DNA of 64,000 nucleotides, from the NCBI RefSeq assembly GCF_037975245.1, contig NC_092572.1, positions 28,381,989 to 28,445,988 on the forward strand. Direction: 5' to 3'. How positions within the stretch are numbered: position 1 is the first letter of the stretch; each line of letters opens with the position of its first letter. Shown in pieces: positions 23,161 through 37,130 of this stretch. Source of the DNA: Apostichopus japonicus. Lineage: Eukaryota > Echinodermata > Holothuroidea > Aspidochirotida > Stichopodidae. Below the pieces are notes generated by a model. The model was not told the origin of the DNA and made no database searches. It saw only the letters and a program-made list of their open reading frames with translations. The position numbers and the translations under genes are program-made.

Positions 23161-25214
23161 AAATCTCACAAATAACAAATATCTGAACAACATTGAACAT
23201 TTTATGAAAAAAAACTAGTTAGGGATCTCTGGAAAGTTTTAGCTCTCCAAAAGGTTGCTAACTTGCAACTTCAAAGGGAAATTTCCATCTAAACCCTTTT
23301 TTACTTTCAGCAACTTTAATTTTCCTGGCTTCAAGTGTAGCTTGCTAATGATAGCATCCCTGCAAACCCCTGAACGAAGTGACACAATGACGTCACCGTC
23401 TCTCTCCAATGTTCAATCATATTAGATTAAGTTATGCGCGAGGTTCAAAAATTTACTTCTCCTGAATCATAGGATGAAAACATCCCAAAACTAGGACTGT
23501 GGCGATGATAATATTATGGATTATTTTTTTCAGAGACCCAATAGACTGCCCTAAAGAATTCCTTTAAGTGTCAAAGGTTTCTCTGATGTTATGTTAAGAA
23601 TTTGGTGGGAGACAGGTGTAGTTCCAAATCCAGTACTCATAGGTCAGGCTTTGTTTCATTCTTGTCATTAAGTCATAAGAGTTATTTCATGTTCTGTGTA
23701 ATCTCTGGAGGAATAAGTTAAAGGTTTGGGAAGACAGTTTGCCTACTTCCTGAAAAATGTGTGACCAAGGTTTAAGTAAAATCTTGTCTAGTAGGGTGGG
23801 AAAAATAATTTCTCTCAAAGCTTCTTTGTTTTAAATTTCTAAAAAACACTTAGGTTTGCAAGCAACTCTACCATTCATCAAGACACTCCAAGCTGTCATG
23901 AACTGCAGTAGAGACAAGCTATAAGACTGTTAGAAATTAGTTACATTAATTTCAATACAGGTAAAGAGTTCATCTTTTAACTTTGCCCCAAACCCCTCAG
24001 GAGCCTAGTCAGTTTCATTGTGCATACCTTCTGTATATTACCTGTGAATGTATGCACTATGCAGGTTAGTTCTGTGATAGCAATGTGCACACAGAATACC
24101 AGCCCTTATTAAGTGTAATTTGGAATTAATTAGTATATTGATCTCCTATGATGGCAGAATGCACAAAGAATGTATTTATTATTTAGGAATTAATACCTGT
24201 AACAGCTATAGTGAGTCTACAGGTATGGTAATTTCTATGGTAATGTGTGTAAATTCTGTATCATTTTAACTGAACATTGTTTAATAGCTGTTTACAGGGT
24301 TGATCACTTATATGCCCTCAGCAATAATGTGTGTATGGTTATGTCCTAACCTACATTGAATTAATGTGAGAGAATTGAAAGTGCTTCAGGTTATTGGTCC
24401 AACATTGGGATATTTATTAGTTTTATTATGTATTGCTGTGATTATGTCGAGCATTACCCGTCACTATAATGCACTCATATTTATTGTTCAGTTAGTACTA
24501 AGTGTCGCCTATTCGAGCTATGTTTAGATCCCATGATGCAATGCTGCACTTTTACTAGTTGCCATGGTGACAGGATTTGCTGAACTTTCCATCAACTTCT
24601 GGGTTGAAAGAGTTGTAGTAATATATTTTAGTAGATAGGACTGGGGCTCTATTAAGGTTTTGTTAAAATGTTAGCAAGTATTAGCAGCCCTAATAGTCAC
24701 TCTTAATTGGTACAGACTCCATCAGACTTGATAAAGCTGATATTCTATGTGATATAGTCTCTGCTTTGTAGCCTACTTTTAGTACAAGAGGTCGCTTAGG
24801 TGCATGCAGCCTAAACAAAGGTGTTTGTTGCCATGGCAACCTGTTGTCTAAGTCAAAAGTTGCAAATGGGCCGAAGTGGTTAGAGTGCTACTTGTTGTTG
24901 TTATTATTACTAGATGAGGGATTTCCCTGTTAGAGTTTACTGCAAAATTTCCCGCTCCCAAACTTGACAGTCATTTGTTGCTCTTAATTAGCTACAAAAT
25001 TCATCATAAATTTAATTTTTCTTTCTTGACCTATAACTATGGGCTTCAGTTGGGTACAGGCCAATGTCTTGTCAGGAGTCATTATAGCTAAGTATTGTGT
25101 GTTCATGTACGGGTATTTTAAAGGGCATGTTTTCATGGACTGCAGGGACATAAGTTTTTCTGAGCAAGTTTTAAAGACTTTTTAAATCCTAGTTACAATA
25201 CTGTATTAAGGGTC
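23161..25214. other. Two kb without recognisable features
   Basis: AT-rich, no credible open frame, no repeat structure seen on reading. A TGACGTCA (CRE-type palindrome) is present near 23389-23396, without an associated gene. Confidence 0.5.
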
Positions 25215-27680
25215 TCAACAGTTTTTATTATGAAAGAAAATTTCAGAGGATTTTGCCATTTATTTGCCCTGTACTGAATGCATGTGTTGCTATGAGAGGT
25301 TTTGCTACTTCAATCCTATTAAAATTTCTTCTCATTTTTTCACTATATAAATTCATATTGCCACAAAATAGCAATAAGTGTGCTCTTAGGAGATGTTTGT
25401 ATGCACCAAGCCCAAATATGTTTCTATTGGAGGTCTAGAACTGGTCTACAGTTTTTGTAATTCAAGAAATTTGAGAGGAGTCTGGAATTATTCACACTGT
25501 ACTGTATGTATGTGTTGCTATGAGAGGTTTTGCTTCAGCTTTCAATCCTATAAAAACTTTCTTCTCATTTTTGCTCTAAATTGATTGATATTGCCGCAAA
25601 ATAGCAATAAGTGTGCTCTTAGGAGATATTCGTATGCAACAAACCCAAATATGTTTCTATTGGAGGTCTACGCAGTTTTTTATAATGCAAGAAATTTCAG
25701 AGGATTTTGAAAATTATTAGCCCTGTACTGTATGTATGTGTTGCTATGAGAGGTTTTGCTACTTCAATCCTTTTAAAATCTTCTTCTGTGATGTTCGTAT
25801 GCAACGAACCTATATACCGAACCCAAATATGTTTCTATTGGAGGTCCACCCAGTTTTTATAATGCAAGAAATTTCAGAGGATTTTGAAAATTATTCGCCC
25901 TGTACTGTATGTATGTGTTGCTATGAGAAGTTTTGCTACTTCAATCCTATTAAAATTTTCTTCTCATTTTTTCTCTAAATTTATTCATATTGCCACAAAA
26001 TAGCAATAAGTGTGCTCTTAGGAGATGTTCGTATGCAACGAACCTATATATGTTTCTATTGGAGGTCTACACAGTTTTTATAATGCAAGAAATTTCAGAG
26101 GATTTTGAAAATTATTCGCCCTGTACTGTATGTATGTGTTGCAATGAGAGGTTTTGTTACTTCAATCCTACACAATTTTTCTTCTCACTTTTGCTCTAAA
26201 TTCATTCATATTGCCACAAAATAGCAATAAGTGTGCTCTTAGGAGATGTTCGTATGCAACGAACCTATATATGTTTCTATTGGAGATCTACACAGTTTTT
26301 ATAATGCAAGAAATTTCAGAGGATTTTGAAAATTATTCGCCTTGTGCTGTATGTATGTGTTGCAATGGGAGGTTTTGTTACTTCAATCCTACACCATTTT
26401 TCTTCTCATTTTTGCTCTAAATTCATTCATATTGCCTTAAAATAGCAATAAGTGTGCTCTTAGGAGATGTTCGTATGCACCGAACCCAAATATGTTTCTA
26501 TTGGAGGTCTAATGTATGTGTTGCTATGAGAAGTTTTGCTACTTCAATCCTATTAAAATATTCTTCTCATTTTCTCTCTAAATTTATTCATATTGTCACA
26601 AAATAGCAATAAGTGTGTTCTTAGGAGATGTTCGTATGCAACGAACCTATATATGTTTCTATTGGAGGTCTACACAGTTTTTATAATGCAAGAAATTTCA
26701 GAGGATTTTAAATAATTATTCGCCCTGTACTGTATGTATGTGTTGCTATGAGAGGTTTTGCTACTTCAGTCCTATTAAAATATTCTTCTCATTTTTGCTC
26801 TAAATTCATTCATATTGCCCTAAAAAAGCAATATGTGTGCTCTTAGCAGATGTTCGTATGCAACGAACCTATATATGTTTCTATTAGAGGTCTACACAGT
26901 TTCTTATAATGCAAGATATTTCAGAGGATTTTGGAATTTATTTGCCCTGTACTGTATGTATGTGTTGCTATGAGAGGTTTTGCTACTTCAATCTTATTAA
27001 AATTTTCTTCTAATTTTTTCTCTAAATTCATTCATATTGCCACAAAATAGCAATAAGTTTGCTCTTAGGAGATGTTCGTATGCAACAAACCTAGGCTATA
27101 TATGTTTCTATTGGAGGTCTACACAGTTTTTTATAATGCAAGAAATTTCAGAGGATTTTGAAAATTATTCGCCCTGTACTGTATGTATGTGTTTCTATGA
27201 GAGGTTTTGTTACTTCAATCCTATTAAAATTTTCTTCTCATTTTTTCTCTAAATCCATTCATATTGCCTTAAAACAGCAATAAGTGTGCTATTAGGAGAT
27301 GTTCGTATGCACCGAACCCAAATATATTTGTATTGGAGGTCTACACAGCTTTTTATACTGCAAGTAATTTCAGAGATTTTGAATATTATTCGCCCTGTGC
27401 TGTACGTATGTAGTTGCTATGAGGTTTTGCTACTTAAATCCTATGAACATTTTCTTCTCATTTTTTCTCTAAATCCATTCATATTGCCACAAAATAGCAA
27501 TAAGTGTGCTCTTAGGAGATGTTCGTATGCACCGAACCCAATTATGTTTCTATTGGAGGTCTACACAGTTTTTTATAATGCAAGATATTTCAGAGGATTT
27601 TGAAATTTATTTGTCCTGTACTGTATGTATGTGTTGCTATGAGAGGTTTTGCTGCTTCAATCCTATTAAAATTTTAGTCC
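25215..27680 (+). repeat. Tandem array, about eleven units of about 220 bp
   Basis: The unit contains in order: CAAAATAGCAATAAGTGTGC, 'tcttaggagatgttcgtatgca', 'ccaaatatgtttctattggaggtcta', 'cagtttttataatgcaagaaatttcagaggattttg', 'gccctgtactgtatgtatgtgttgctatgagaggttttgctacttcaatcc', 'attttcttctcattttttctctaaatt'. CAATAAGTGTGC-type anchors occur near 25372, 25606, 26006, 26226, 26446, 26608, 26830, 27052, 27279 and 27502. Two units are internally deleted (near 25780 and 26510). The Cys-rich open frames read through the array are by-products of the repeat and change frame between units. Confidence 0.9.
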
Positions 27681-27853
27681 CAAATTTCATATTATTTCCA
27701 AGACTCGCAAAAACAGTACATATAAACGTAATCTGCAAAAGTGTTCGCAGTCACTGATACCTAACTTGGTAGTTTTTCTAGCCTATTTTCAGTATTCTAG
27801 ATGTAAAATAAAATTCCTATGTTTTCTTTTTTACACTATCCTACTGTACTTAC

Positions 27854-27888
27854 TGTGCTGTATACATCCAGTGATCCTGCTACTGTTG
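27854..27888 (-). CDS. Short exon of the beta-propeller-like gene
   Basis: A 35-bp exon candidate with acceptor TTTATGTTTGCAG and a consensus donor GTAAGT. Two bases complete the single A left by the exon at 28657-28066 (phase 1), and it ends in phase 0 after VAGSLDVYST. The segment reads like a blade strand of the propeller. It was chosen from alternatives because both splice sites are strong and the phase fits. Confidence 0.45.
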
Positions 27889-28065
27889 CTGCAAACATAA
27901 ACCTGTTTACATAGTTTATCCTGATTCTAACCAACAAATCATGAATAAATCGGAAAGAAAACAATTTATGATTCTCAGAGAGAGAGAAAACAACAACAGA
28001 AACAATATCAGCAACAGCAAAAGCAAAGAGAGACATACATGATACAGACACCAGACCAAACTCAC

Positions 28066-28657
28066 TGCTTACAGTGATACTGGATGCATATGTGTAGTCT
28101 GGTGTGTTGTATGCATGTAACATCACTCCCTCCATGTTGTATCTATAGGCGCTACTATTGCTTGTAGATATAAACAGATTATCTCCATAAACTGTTATAT
28201 CTACAGGATAATCACCTTCTGCTAGTCCTTCCAATGTGATTGTCTTGATTTTATTCAAATTAAAATCAAACACAATCACCTCGTTAGAAGACAAACCAAT
28301 AAATATCTCTCCCTCTCTGACAGCCATACACGAGGCTTCTCCATCGCGTAACTGATCACTGTGTGTGAGTATGTCGTCTGTCTTGATATTGAAGACATCC
28401 AACTGATCAGCACACACAGTGATTATACGAGAATCATCCAAGAATGAAACATACCGAGAAGGCCGCCATCTTGAATGATTCTTAAATTCTTTAGAATCAA
28501 ACCGAGTTATAAATGGCGACGAAGAATCAGGAATATTTAATGCAAACAGGTCTATGCATGATGTCCCTGTGTCTCCGTTGTAACCGCTAACAGCAACTTT
28601 GGTAGAATCCACCGTCATATCGCACAGCACACGACTTCCACCGGTAAACCTGGGCAA
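28066..28657 (-). CDS. Internal exon of a WD40/beta-propeller-like protein
   Basis: A 592-bp exon with acceptor CAACGTACACAG and consensus donor GTGAGT, entering in phase 0 and leaving in phase 1. It encodes about 197 residues with regularly repeating four-strand blades: strands such as VLCDMTVDSTKVAVSGY, YVSFLDDSRIITVCADQLDV, SCMAVREGEIFIGLSSNEVIVF and DITVYGDNLFISTSNSSAYRY, spaced about 40 residues apart and each ending in an x-V-x-D/N-x type turn. This is WD40- or NHL-like. The blades alone do not identify the protein; similar propellers occur at the C-terminus of TRIM and NLR-type immune proteins. Upstream exons (to the right) were not found. It is on the same strand as the DED-NACHT gene 13 kb away; any link is unproven. 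Confidence 0.65.
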
Positions 28658-28799
28658 CTGTGTACGTTGAACTCTATTATATACAAGGCAAAAAAGTACA
28701 ATATTAGGTCAAGTTTACAAGGCCGTATCCATGGTAACGGAGAATGTTGTCAGACACTATGCATAAAGCCGCTGGAGAATGTGTTCATTATAAAACCAA

Positions 28800-29190
28800 G
28801 AAAATAACGGAAGCTGAGGCAACCTCCCCCAATACCAAATAATAAACAAATAAATAAGGAAATAAACAAACAACTTATTAACAAACTAACGCGTATAGAG
28901 TATATTTGCGAGGAATTTCGTTGAGAGGAATTTCGCTCTAAACACGAGTTCTGGGATATGCATGGAGATAGCTGTTTACACGATTGAGCGTATCAATTCA
29001 TGACATACAGTATAACAGGCGATTGACCCGTAAAACGGGCTTTCGTCGAGCACCCGGATCACGGGTGAACAATACGATGTGATTTATTAATTGTTAAAAT
29101 TATGAAACAAACAATAAAATAACTGTGGATCAGTGAGAAGCGAGGGCTTAATTAGGTTACTCAGAAACTAGACATAGCCGCTGGTGATTA
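28800..29190. repeat. Duplicated block, copy A
   Basis: It aligns with 29240-29640 in the same order: 'gaagctgaggcaacc', 'aataaacaaataaataagg', 'ctgtttacacgattgagcgta', 'gattgacccgtaaaacgggctttcgtcgagcacccggatcacggg', 'ttaaaattatgaa', 'ctgtggatcagtgagaagcgagggctta'. Identity is moderate (about 75-80% by eye). The GC-rich 'CCCGTAAAACGGG' and 'CCCGGATCACGGG' parts are hairpin-like. Confidence 0.75.
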
Positions 29191-29239
29191 TGTTTTTATA
29201 TTCTCAGACTGACCCTCCCTGTGAAAATTAAGAAAGAAC

Positions 29240-29640
29240 GTGAAAAAAGAAAGAACCTTAACAGAAGAAAATGTACAGAAGCTGAAGCCCCAACCCCCCC
29301 CCCCCCAATTCAGAATAAATTGTAAACAACTATCGATAAATAAGCAAACAATTAAACAAACGGATCGAGTATGTTGAAATAATCTCCGCTCTAAACAGGA
29401 GATATACATGTTTAGCCTACACGATTGAGTACGTATTAATTCATATGACATACGGTACGTATAATAGGTGATTGACCCGTAAGACGGGCTTTCGCCGAGC
29501 GCCCGGATTACGGGCATAAGTTATGCTGTAATTTCTTAATTATTAAAATTATGAATCAAACAATTGTGGATCAGTATAAGGCGCGAGGGCTTACTTGGTT
29601 CAAAGAAACTTGGCATATGACGCAAACGACAATATTAAGC
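29240..29640. repeat. Duplicated block, copy B
   Basis: Second copy of 28800-29190, about 430 bp downstream in direct orientation. It retains the hairpin pair CCCGTAAGACGGG and GCCCGGATTACGGGC at 29478-29516. The 109-residue minus-strand open frame here spans a poly-C run and is not credible. Confidence 0.75.
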
Positions 29641-29754
29641 CGTAGCGTATGATATCACAAATTAGAGAGGAGCATAAATTGTTTCAGTCATATTCCTCTT
29701 GACGGATCGTAGGCCTATAACTAATAGGTCTGCTAAACAGCGGGAAGGGACAAA

Positions 29755-30347
29755 CTAAAACGAATGACAGCGAATGACCGAATGACTATTGACTTTGTAC
29801 AGGGTTAATTATTATTCGCGAATGACAGCGAATGACAACGAATGACAACGAAGGACAATGTTGAGTGGAGATTGAACGGAGTGGAGTAAATGCGGTTATT
29901 GGTTTTCTGCGCAAAAATGATTTGAGGAAAATCGCATGTTACGTGGTTGCAGGGTTTTGGTGTAATTTATGGATAGAAACCACAGGGAAAGTTTTTTTTG
30001 TGAGAATAAGTCGAGTGCTGTGCTTTTTACCTATGTAGATTTAAATAGAAAGATAACCGAAGCCGTTTCAAGATTATAGTATTGTTAGTTTCTAACAACT
30101 AATATCAGAAAAATGACGTTAAATTTACTTTTTCAAATCAGACTTACAATTTCGCTTACTATAAGGTGCATTTGTATCTTGTCCGTACTTTACTACATCT
30201 CGATACCCACGAAGTCTCAACTGTGATATCCGGTTGAAGCAAATGTCGGTGCTGTCATTACTGTCATTCGTTTTAGTCAACGCATTTTTTTAGTGTGTAC
30301 AACATATTGTCATTCGTTATGTATAACGCAATTGTCATTCGTTTTAG
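29755..30347. mobile_element. Inverted-repeat element with GAATGACA clusters
   Basis: The left end CTAAAACGAATGACAG (29755-29770) is the complement of the right end GTCATTCGTTTTAG (30334-30347). Several further GAATGAC(A) copies follow the left end (29773-29850) and several TGTCATTCGTT copies precede the right end (30255-30340), as subterminal repeats. The ends can be read as TA/AAACG ... CGTTT/TA, compatible with a TA target duplication. There is no transposase-length frame. It is a MITE-like, non-autonomous element. A TA duplication is weak evidence because it is only two bases. Confidence 0.65.
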
Positions 30348-31392
30348 TAACACCCAGCGGAAATGCGAAATCGGATCTGAGAAGAGTACCATGCCACATG
30401 GAAACGATCGAAGATACCTGTCCCTTGGCAAACTATCAGAAGCACAACATCTAACAGAAAGAACTGATCCAGGACCTCCGCACGATTTTGCAAACAGACA
30501 CAACGGGGCGAAAGTTTTTAAGTAAATGGCGCTATATATACCAATTAGTGTTCTGGATTAATAAATGTAAATAAAGCGGTAATGTTTAAATAGATGGCGG
30601 GCTTCCACAATTCATTCTCAAATAAAGTTTACACCCTACAAAGCAGCCGCAAGTGCTTTTCGCAGTAGAGGGGGGGGGGGGGGATCTTATTATCAATGAT
30701 AGGCTTAATTGTAACGATATATCATTCACAAATTGCATTTTCATGAACGGAAGAACACATGTCCTACGCTTTTATACTGAACAAAGAAGCACATTCCGAA
30801 TTGAATTTCTAATATTATGCAGTATTATAGTGAATTACCAAAATTTATGATATTGCCATCGTACGCCGTTAATCTGTTCTCTGAGCTCCAAAGCCGAAAT
30901 GTGTACCACGACAGATAAGTTTATGGAAGGGATCATGCGTACAGGTCCTCTGCTTCAATATAACATGGATATTTCAAACACATTGTAATGGTTGCAATAT
31001 GGCGTTGAGAAAGGCTTGTAGCTATATAAACTGATCTATCGTTTAAAATATCTACAGCTCTTAATTTTCACTAATCAAATCAGTTCATACAAATACCTCG
31101 TTTATACGACAAACTAAATGTTCTGTTAATAGTAAATCATAAGTTGGCTAATCATTCATAGATAAACCTGGCTTATATCGTTACATCTATTATATATAAG
31201 TAAAATGATACATTAATGTCAGATATTCTAGTCTACAAGGATCACATGGAGCATACATTCAACCAATGAAGGGTACTATAGCTGTGAGGCAATCGCACAT
31301 AATTTAGGCTGGTGTTACACCCCTTGAGGGTGTTTCAGCGGTGAGGTTTGCGGTGGGGTTCCTTAGTTAGTATTTCATTACTTGATGGTGTT
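30348..31392. other. Gene-less spacer before the LTR element
   Basis: No coding sequence was supported. A poly-G run lies at about 30669-30683. The 76-residue plus-strand open frame that ends at 30525 has no recognised domain and starts inside the inverted-repeat element. The last five bases, GTGTT at 31388-31392, are the left target duplication of the retrotransposon. Confidence 0.5.
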
Positions 31393-34300
31393 TGTAATGT
31401 TACCGACCAGGTAATATGTTGTTCAATGTCCAAATAAAGACAGAAATACTTCTATAAAGAATTACAGAAATGTATTGAGAGGTTAACACTCGGAAGGCCA
31501 GATCGCAAGAGGCCGATCCTTGAACATACAAGGCTATGCACCAAACAGTAATGATGTTGGTGCGCGACATATAAAGTAGCTCTTAAACGTATAGCATAAT
31601 AATGTCACATCCCTCCTCTTTTGACAAAGAAGTTGATACTTCAATAGAAACGAATACTAAAGTTTCATAACACTAACTTTAAAAATGTTTGGGTCATTTG
31701 ACAAAACCATCAGGTTTCATATACAAGGATGAAATAATGGTACATAATATCAATATGATATATAATAACAAATTAACACAAAACAACAAGTTTCCAGACA
31801 CATGCCAAACTATAGGTCCAAAATCTCTCTAGCATGAACTGTGCGGCCAGACCGTGTGACATAAGTCTTGTCCTTATTCATGTGCCTGTTATTGTCTGTT
31901 AGTCCATTAGTCACGTTCGAGTGAGTTGACTGTCTTGGTTCTATGTCCTCGGTTTCTTTGTATGATACTCCTTTTTCCCCGGTTTCCTTGAGATGACGTC
32001 GGTTACGCCTTAGCGTATGGCCAGTCTCAGTAAGGACTTCATAGGAGCGAGGTTCTTCTGAGCGTTTAATAATGCTGGCTGGTTTCCACAAGCCTGAATT
32101 GGGGTCCTTCGCTCGTACTATTTGACCAGAGGTCATTGGTGGTAGTTCTTTTGTACTTCGGTCGAAGTTGGACTTCTGTTGAGTTTGTCGTTCTACCAGC
32201 CTTTCATTGATCTTGTCTCGGTCCGGTTGGGTGTTCGGTATCTTGGTCGGTATACTTGATCTGAGCTTCCTATTGAACAAGAGTTCTCCTGGTGATGGTA
32301 GATTGTTATCTATAGGAGTTGCACGTAAGCTCAGCATTGCTAGGTGTACATCATATTTTGACTGTCTAGCCTTAGTGATGGTCTGTTTCACTGTCTGCAC
32401 CTGTCTTTCAATGAACCCATTTGATTGCGGGTAGTGCGGGTTTGATGTGATGTGGTGGAAATTCCATGATTGTGAGAATTCCTTGAAGATATGGCTACTA
32501 TACTGGGGGCCATTATCACTGATCACTCTCTCTGGGATACCTTGCTCGGAGAAGATGCTTTTCAGTAGGTTGACTATAGTAGGACTCTTGGAATTTCCTT
32601 TTGGAATTGTTTTGATTATCGTGTACTTCGAGTAGTAGTCTGCTACTATCAGGTAGTCACGTCCATCAAGGGTAAACAGATCCGTGCCAATTATCTGCCA
32701 CGGTCGAGTCGGAACTTCATGAGATTGAAGTGGTTCAGCAGGTTGAGACTTGCTGTTCTCTAGGCAGATCGGACAGGCTTTCACTAATTCTTCAATGTCC
32801 TGGTTTATTCTTGGCCAAAAGACTGCTGTCTTTGCTCGGAGCTGACATTTCACGATACCCTGGTGTGCATCATGTAGTTTAGCAAGAATGTCGTTCCGGC
32901 ACTGTTTAGGTATGAGGATTCTTTGTCCCTTCATGATTATTCCACCCTCTTCTACTGTCAGTTCATCTCGGTATGACCAGTAGTGACGGATGAGTTGTGG
33001 TACTGACCGCTGTTTCTCTGGCCAACCACTTATGATTTGTTCTCTCAGAGCTGTCAGTTCTGAGTCCTCATTGGTCGCTTGTTTAAGTTCCATGAGTTTT
33101 CCATCTGAGAAGTAAGCGAAACTCATGTTGATTCCAGCAACTGAAATTATATCTTGACCAGGTAGTGGATTCAGTCGTGACATGGCATCTGCCAACAACA
33201 TTGTTTTCCCTGGCTTGTATGTAATCTTTAATTGATAACCTTGGAGGCGAAGAAGCATCCGCTGTAGTCTCGTTGGTGCAGCCACTAGGTTCTTGAGGTA
33301 GATCATCTCGAGAGGCTTATGATCGGATTCAACTATGAATTCCTTCCCATATACGTACATGTGAAACTTCTCACACGCGAAAACAACCGCTAGAAGCTCT
33401 CTTTCTATGTTGGCATAGCGCTGTTCCGCATCGGTGAGAGATCTGGAGGCGAAATATATTGGTTTTGCATCTTGCATTAAGACTGCTCCAAGTCCGCTCA
33501 TGGATGCATCAACTTGAAGAGTTGTCTGCTTTCTAGGATCGAAATATGAGAGCGTCACCTCCCGGCATATGAGCTGTTTGATATGTTCAAATGCATCTTG
33601 GTGTGACTGTTGCCATTCAAACTTGGCATCCTTCTTAATCAGATTCCTCAAGTTGGATGTATGTGATGAGAGGTTAGGGATAAAGGGTGAGAGATAGGTG
33701 GCGATACCCAGGAACTCCTGTAACTCCTTCTTGGATTCAGGGGCCTGTAGGTGGTCAATTGCCTTGATTTTCTCTGGGTCTGGATGGGTTCCATTCGCAT
33801 CATACAGTAGACCAAAGAAATTAATACTCTCTTTCTTGATCCTGCATTTGTCTCTGTTGAAGACAAGTCCATGCTCTCTAGCCACACGCATTAGGTTATG
33901 TAGGTTTCTGTCGTGTTCCTCTTCTGTAGCACCGAATACTGCAACATCGTCGGCTATGCTTGCAGTTCCTTGGCAGTTCTCCAAGATTTGGTCCATCTTT
34001 TGTTGAAAGATGTCCTGGCTGATACTGAGACCAAAAGGAAGGCGCTTGAACCTAAAACGTCAAAAAGGGCTGTTAAAGGTTGTTAAGTAACTGAATGGTT
34101 CATCGAGAGATATCGACCAGTATCCGTGCTTTGCATCAAGCTTAGAGAAGACTTTTGCTCCAGAAAACTTGTGTGTTATCTCCTCTATTGTCGGTATACG
34201 GTGATGAGTCCTTTTGATGACCTTGTTGAGGTCCCTTGGGTCCAAGCAGATTCTCCATCGCCCATTTGGTTTCTGTGTATATGCAAGACTAGAAACCCAG

Positions 34301-37130
34301 TCAGTCGGTTCCTCGACGGAAGCAATGACATCTAACTTGACCATCTCATCCAGCTCTTTCTTTATCTCTTCCTGGATATGGATTGGACATCTTCTGGCGG
34401 GATGAACTACAGGAAGAGCTTCTTTATCGATCACGATATGATAGTCTCCTTTGAACTGACCTATACCTGTAAATCTGTCTGGGTATAGTCTAGTTAAGTC
34501 CTCAGTGTCATTGATTGGTGTCCAGTCTTTGACAACCTGTAAGTTACAGTTAACAGTTACTAACTTCATTGTCAGTGATGCTTTAAGTCCAAGTATAACT
34601 TGCTTGTCCACATCTACTACATAGAAGTCGATTGGAGCTTTCACTCTGTTGTACTGACATACAATTGTACAGGTACCTAAATGATTAATCTTAGTGCCAT
34701 TGTATGCTGTGATACGTGTCAAACTTTTCTTAGTCGCATTTGGCAGTGGATAACCCTTTGTATCGAGTTTGTCAGGGAACATATTTTGATATGTCCTCAA
34801 GGGCAGTATGTTTCCCTCCGCCCCGGTGTCAACTTTTACCTTAAGAGTACAACGTCTATTCTCATTTGGTAACTTTATTTCAAGTTTTGCAAGTAACTCA
34901 TCCCTATCATTTGATTGGGATTGATTGAGATCTATCTGTAATGTGTCAAATTCTAAGTCAGTCGACCTTTGTGACTTTTGATCCTGGTCTTGGCTTAATT
35001 CATTCACATCACGTTTATCCCAAGTTTTGTTCTTTGGTGTCTTACCAAATCTCTTTGATGGTAGTTGGGGTTTTGATTTGGATCGGCATACACGTTTCCA
35101 GTGACCGATCTTCCCACATTTGTTACATTTTGTCCCCAAAGCAGGGCATTCCCCATCTTTGTGGTTAAGACCACACCGCCCACATTGTGGTGATCTACTC
35201 GCGGTGTTTGGCTTATACCTTCGAACAGCATTAACATTGACACTACTAGAATTTGTAAACTCTTCCATGTGCAATTGAGTAGCTTCATGGGTTCTAGCAA
35301 TGTCAATGGCATTATCAAGAGTGAGTTTCTCATCCTTACCAAGAAGGGATTCTTGTACCTTCTTGTGTTTCGTACCCAAGATCAGTTGTTCAATCAACTT
35401 TTCCTGAAGTGCTTCATTGGTGAATTTACATTTTTTAGCCTGTATCTTGCACCGAGTAACAAAATCATCTGTTGTTTCATGTGATTGTTGCTTATAGTTA
35501 TGCAAGTGAAAACGATTGAGTCGGAAATTGCTCTTCGGCTCAAAATGTGTCTTGAATTTTCCAAAAACAGTATCCGGTTCTGCCTTTTCTTGGTCAGTTA
35601 ATTCCCAAGAATTGAAAATTGTAATTGCCTTCTGACCTAACCACAGCAATAAAAATGTGACTTTTTCTTGACCTGTTTTTTTCAACAGAGGGCCTGAGAA
35701 AATCTACTTGCAATACTGTTCGAAGTTTTGGAATGCATTTGGGAGATCATTTGACATCCAATCAAACGAAGGAGGTGTTATACCCGACAATTCTCCCATG
35801 ATTCCAAACGCATGTGTCTGAGTACTCAGTTTGAAAATTTTCACTTGTTTTTTAGTCAACACTTAACCAGAAAATTGTGATTGAAAGAAAATGTATCTTT
35901 CCCACACAACATGTGATTAATTACAAACAACTGTAGGCCAGTTGTATTATTGTATCGCCTATCGACTCTTATGTTGTTACTTAATGTTACTAGTCTGGGC
36001 CTAATATTTTGCACATCCGGTACCAACAGTGTTGACCTGATTACAAATATTATAATCTCGCCTTGACTACACACACTAGCTTAGGTTTGTTAGTTGTTTG
36101 CCCTTTGGGCCTGGCAAAATACGAAAGGAAAAATGTTTTGCTTACCACATTGTAAAATCCTTCGCTTAGTAACGATAATGAGTCATAACACGATAAACAC
36201 CAAAATTTCTTAATGTCCATGTAAAATACACAAGGGCATTGGCCAGTTCCTTTTCCACAGAAAATTTTATAAACAAAGCTTAAAATGTCCGTTACAGCTT
36301 ATCAGGGCATTTTCCAGTTCCTGTTGCCAGTGTTGGCTCCACAGAAAATTTAATGAACAAAATCAAATGCTTAGAACGTCCGTTTACAACTTGCAGGGCA
36401 TTAGCCAGTTCCTGATTTACAAAACTCGATATATCAGTACGTCTCCGCTAAAAATTCATCGCCTGCTACGTGTAGTACAGGTAGATTTCCCTTTTCTGGC
36501 GATGCTATGCAGGTGTCGTTATGTCCTGGGCCTTGGCTCCGTTCCAAATCAGAAGTTTCACTCAATCTGCACTGGGCCGTTTCAGAAAATAAGTTCCGGT
36601 TTCGCGCATGTGCAAACGTTACATCGACTTGGGGAGAAGGTGACCTCCAGCACTAATGTCACTGCTTGTCGTTCACGGATTGGCTCAAACCTCGTTGTAA
36701 CGGTTACACAGTTTGTTTTCCAGACTGCAAACGTTCAGTGTAACGAAAGCTATCGCCTAGCTGTATCATACGATATACAATACGTATGTTAGGCCAACTG
36801 TCTGTTACGATCTCGCCCTCCGATATTGGCAACTCGGTCGTTAAATGTCCAATTTCCAAAGTTATCCTGTCGAAAATCTGGATTTGCGAGGCTCTCAAGC
36901 ACCGCTGCCACCATGTAATGTTACCGACCAGGTAATATGTTGTTCAATGTCCAAATAAAGACAGAAATACTTCTATAAAGAATTACAGAAATGTATTGAG
37001 AGGTTAACACTCGGAAGGCCAGATCGCAAGAGGCCGATCCTTGAACATACAAGGCTATGCATCAAACAGTAATGATGTTGGTGCGCGACATATAAAGTAG
37101 CTCTTAAACGTATAGCATAATAATGTCACA
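31393..37130 (-). mobile_element. Ty3/gypsy LTR retrotransposon, complete, recent
   Basis: A 5738-bp element bounded by 217-bp direct LTRs and by the 5-bp target duplication GTGTT (31388-31392 and 37131-37135). It is transcribed from the minus strand, so the 5' LTR is the right-hand one. The internal order gag, protease, RT, RNase H, integrase is that of Ty3/gypsy (Metaviridae). The LTRs differ at one visible position (C at 31541, T at 37062), implying a recent insertion. One large gag-pol frame carries two in-frame stops, so this copy is probably non-autonomous now. No env-like third frame is present between integrase and the 3' LTR. Confidence 0.96.
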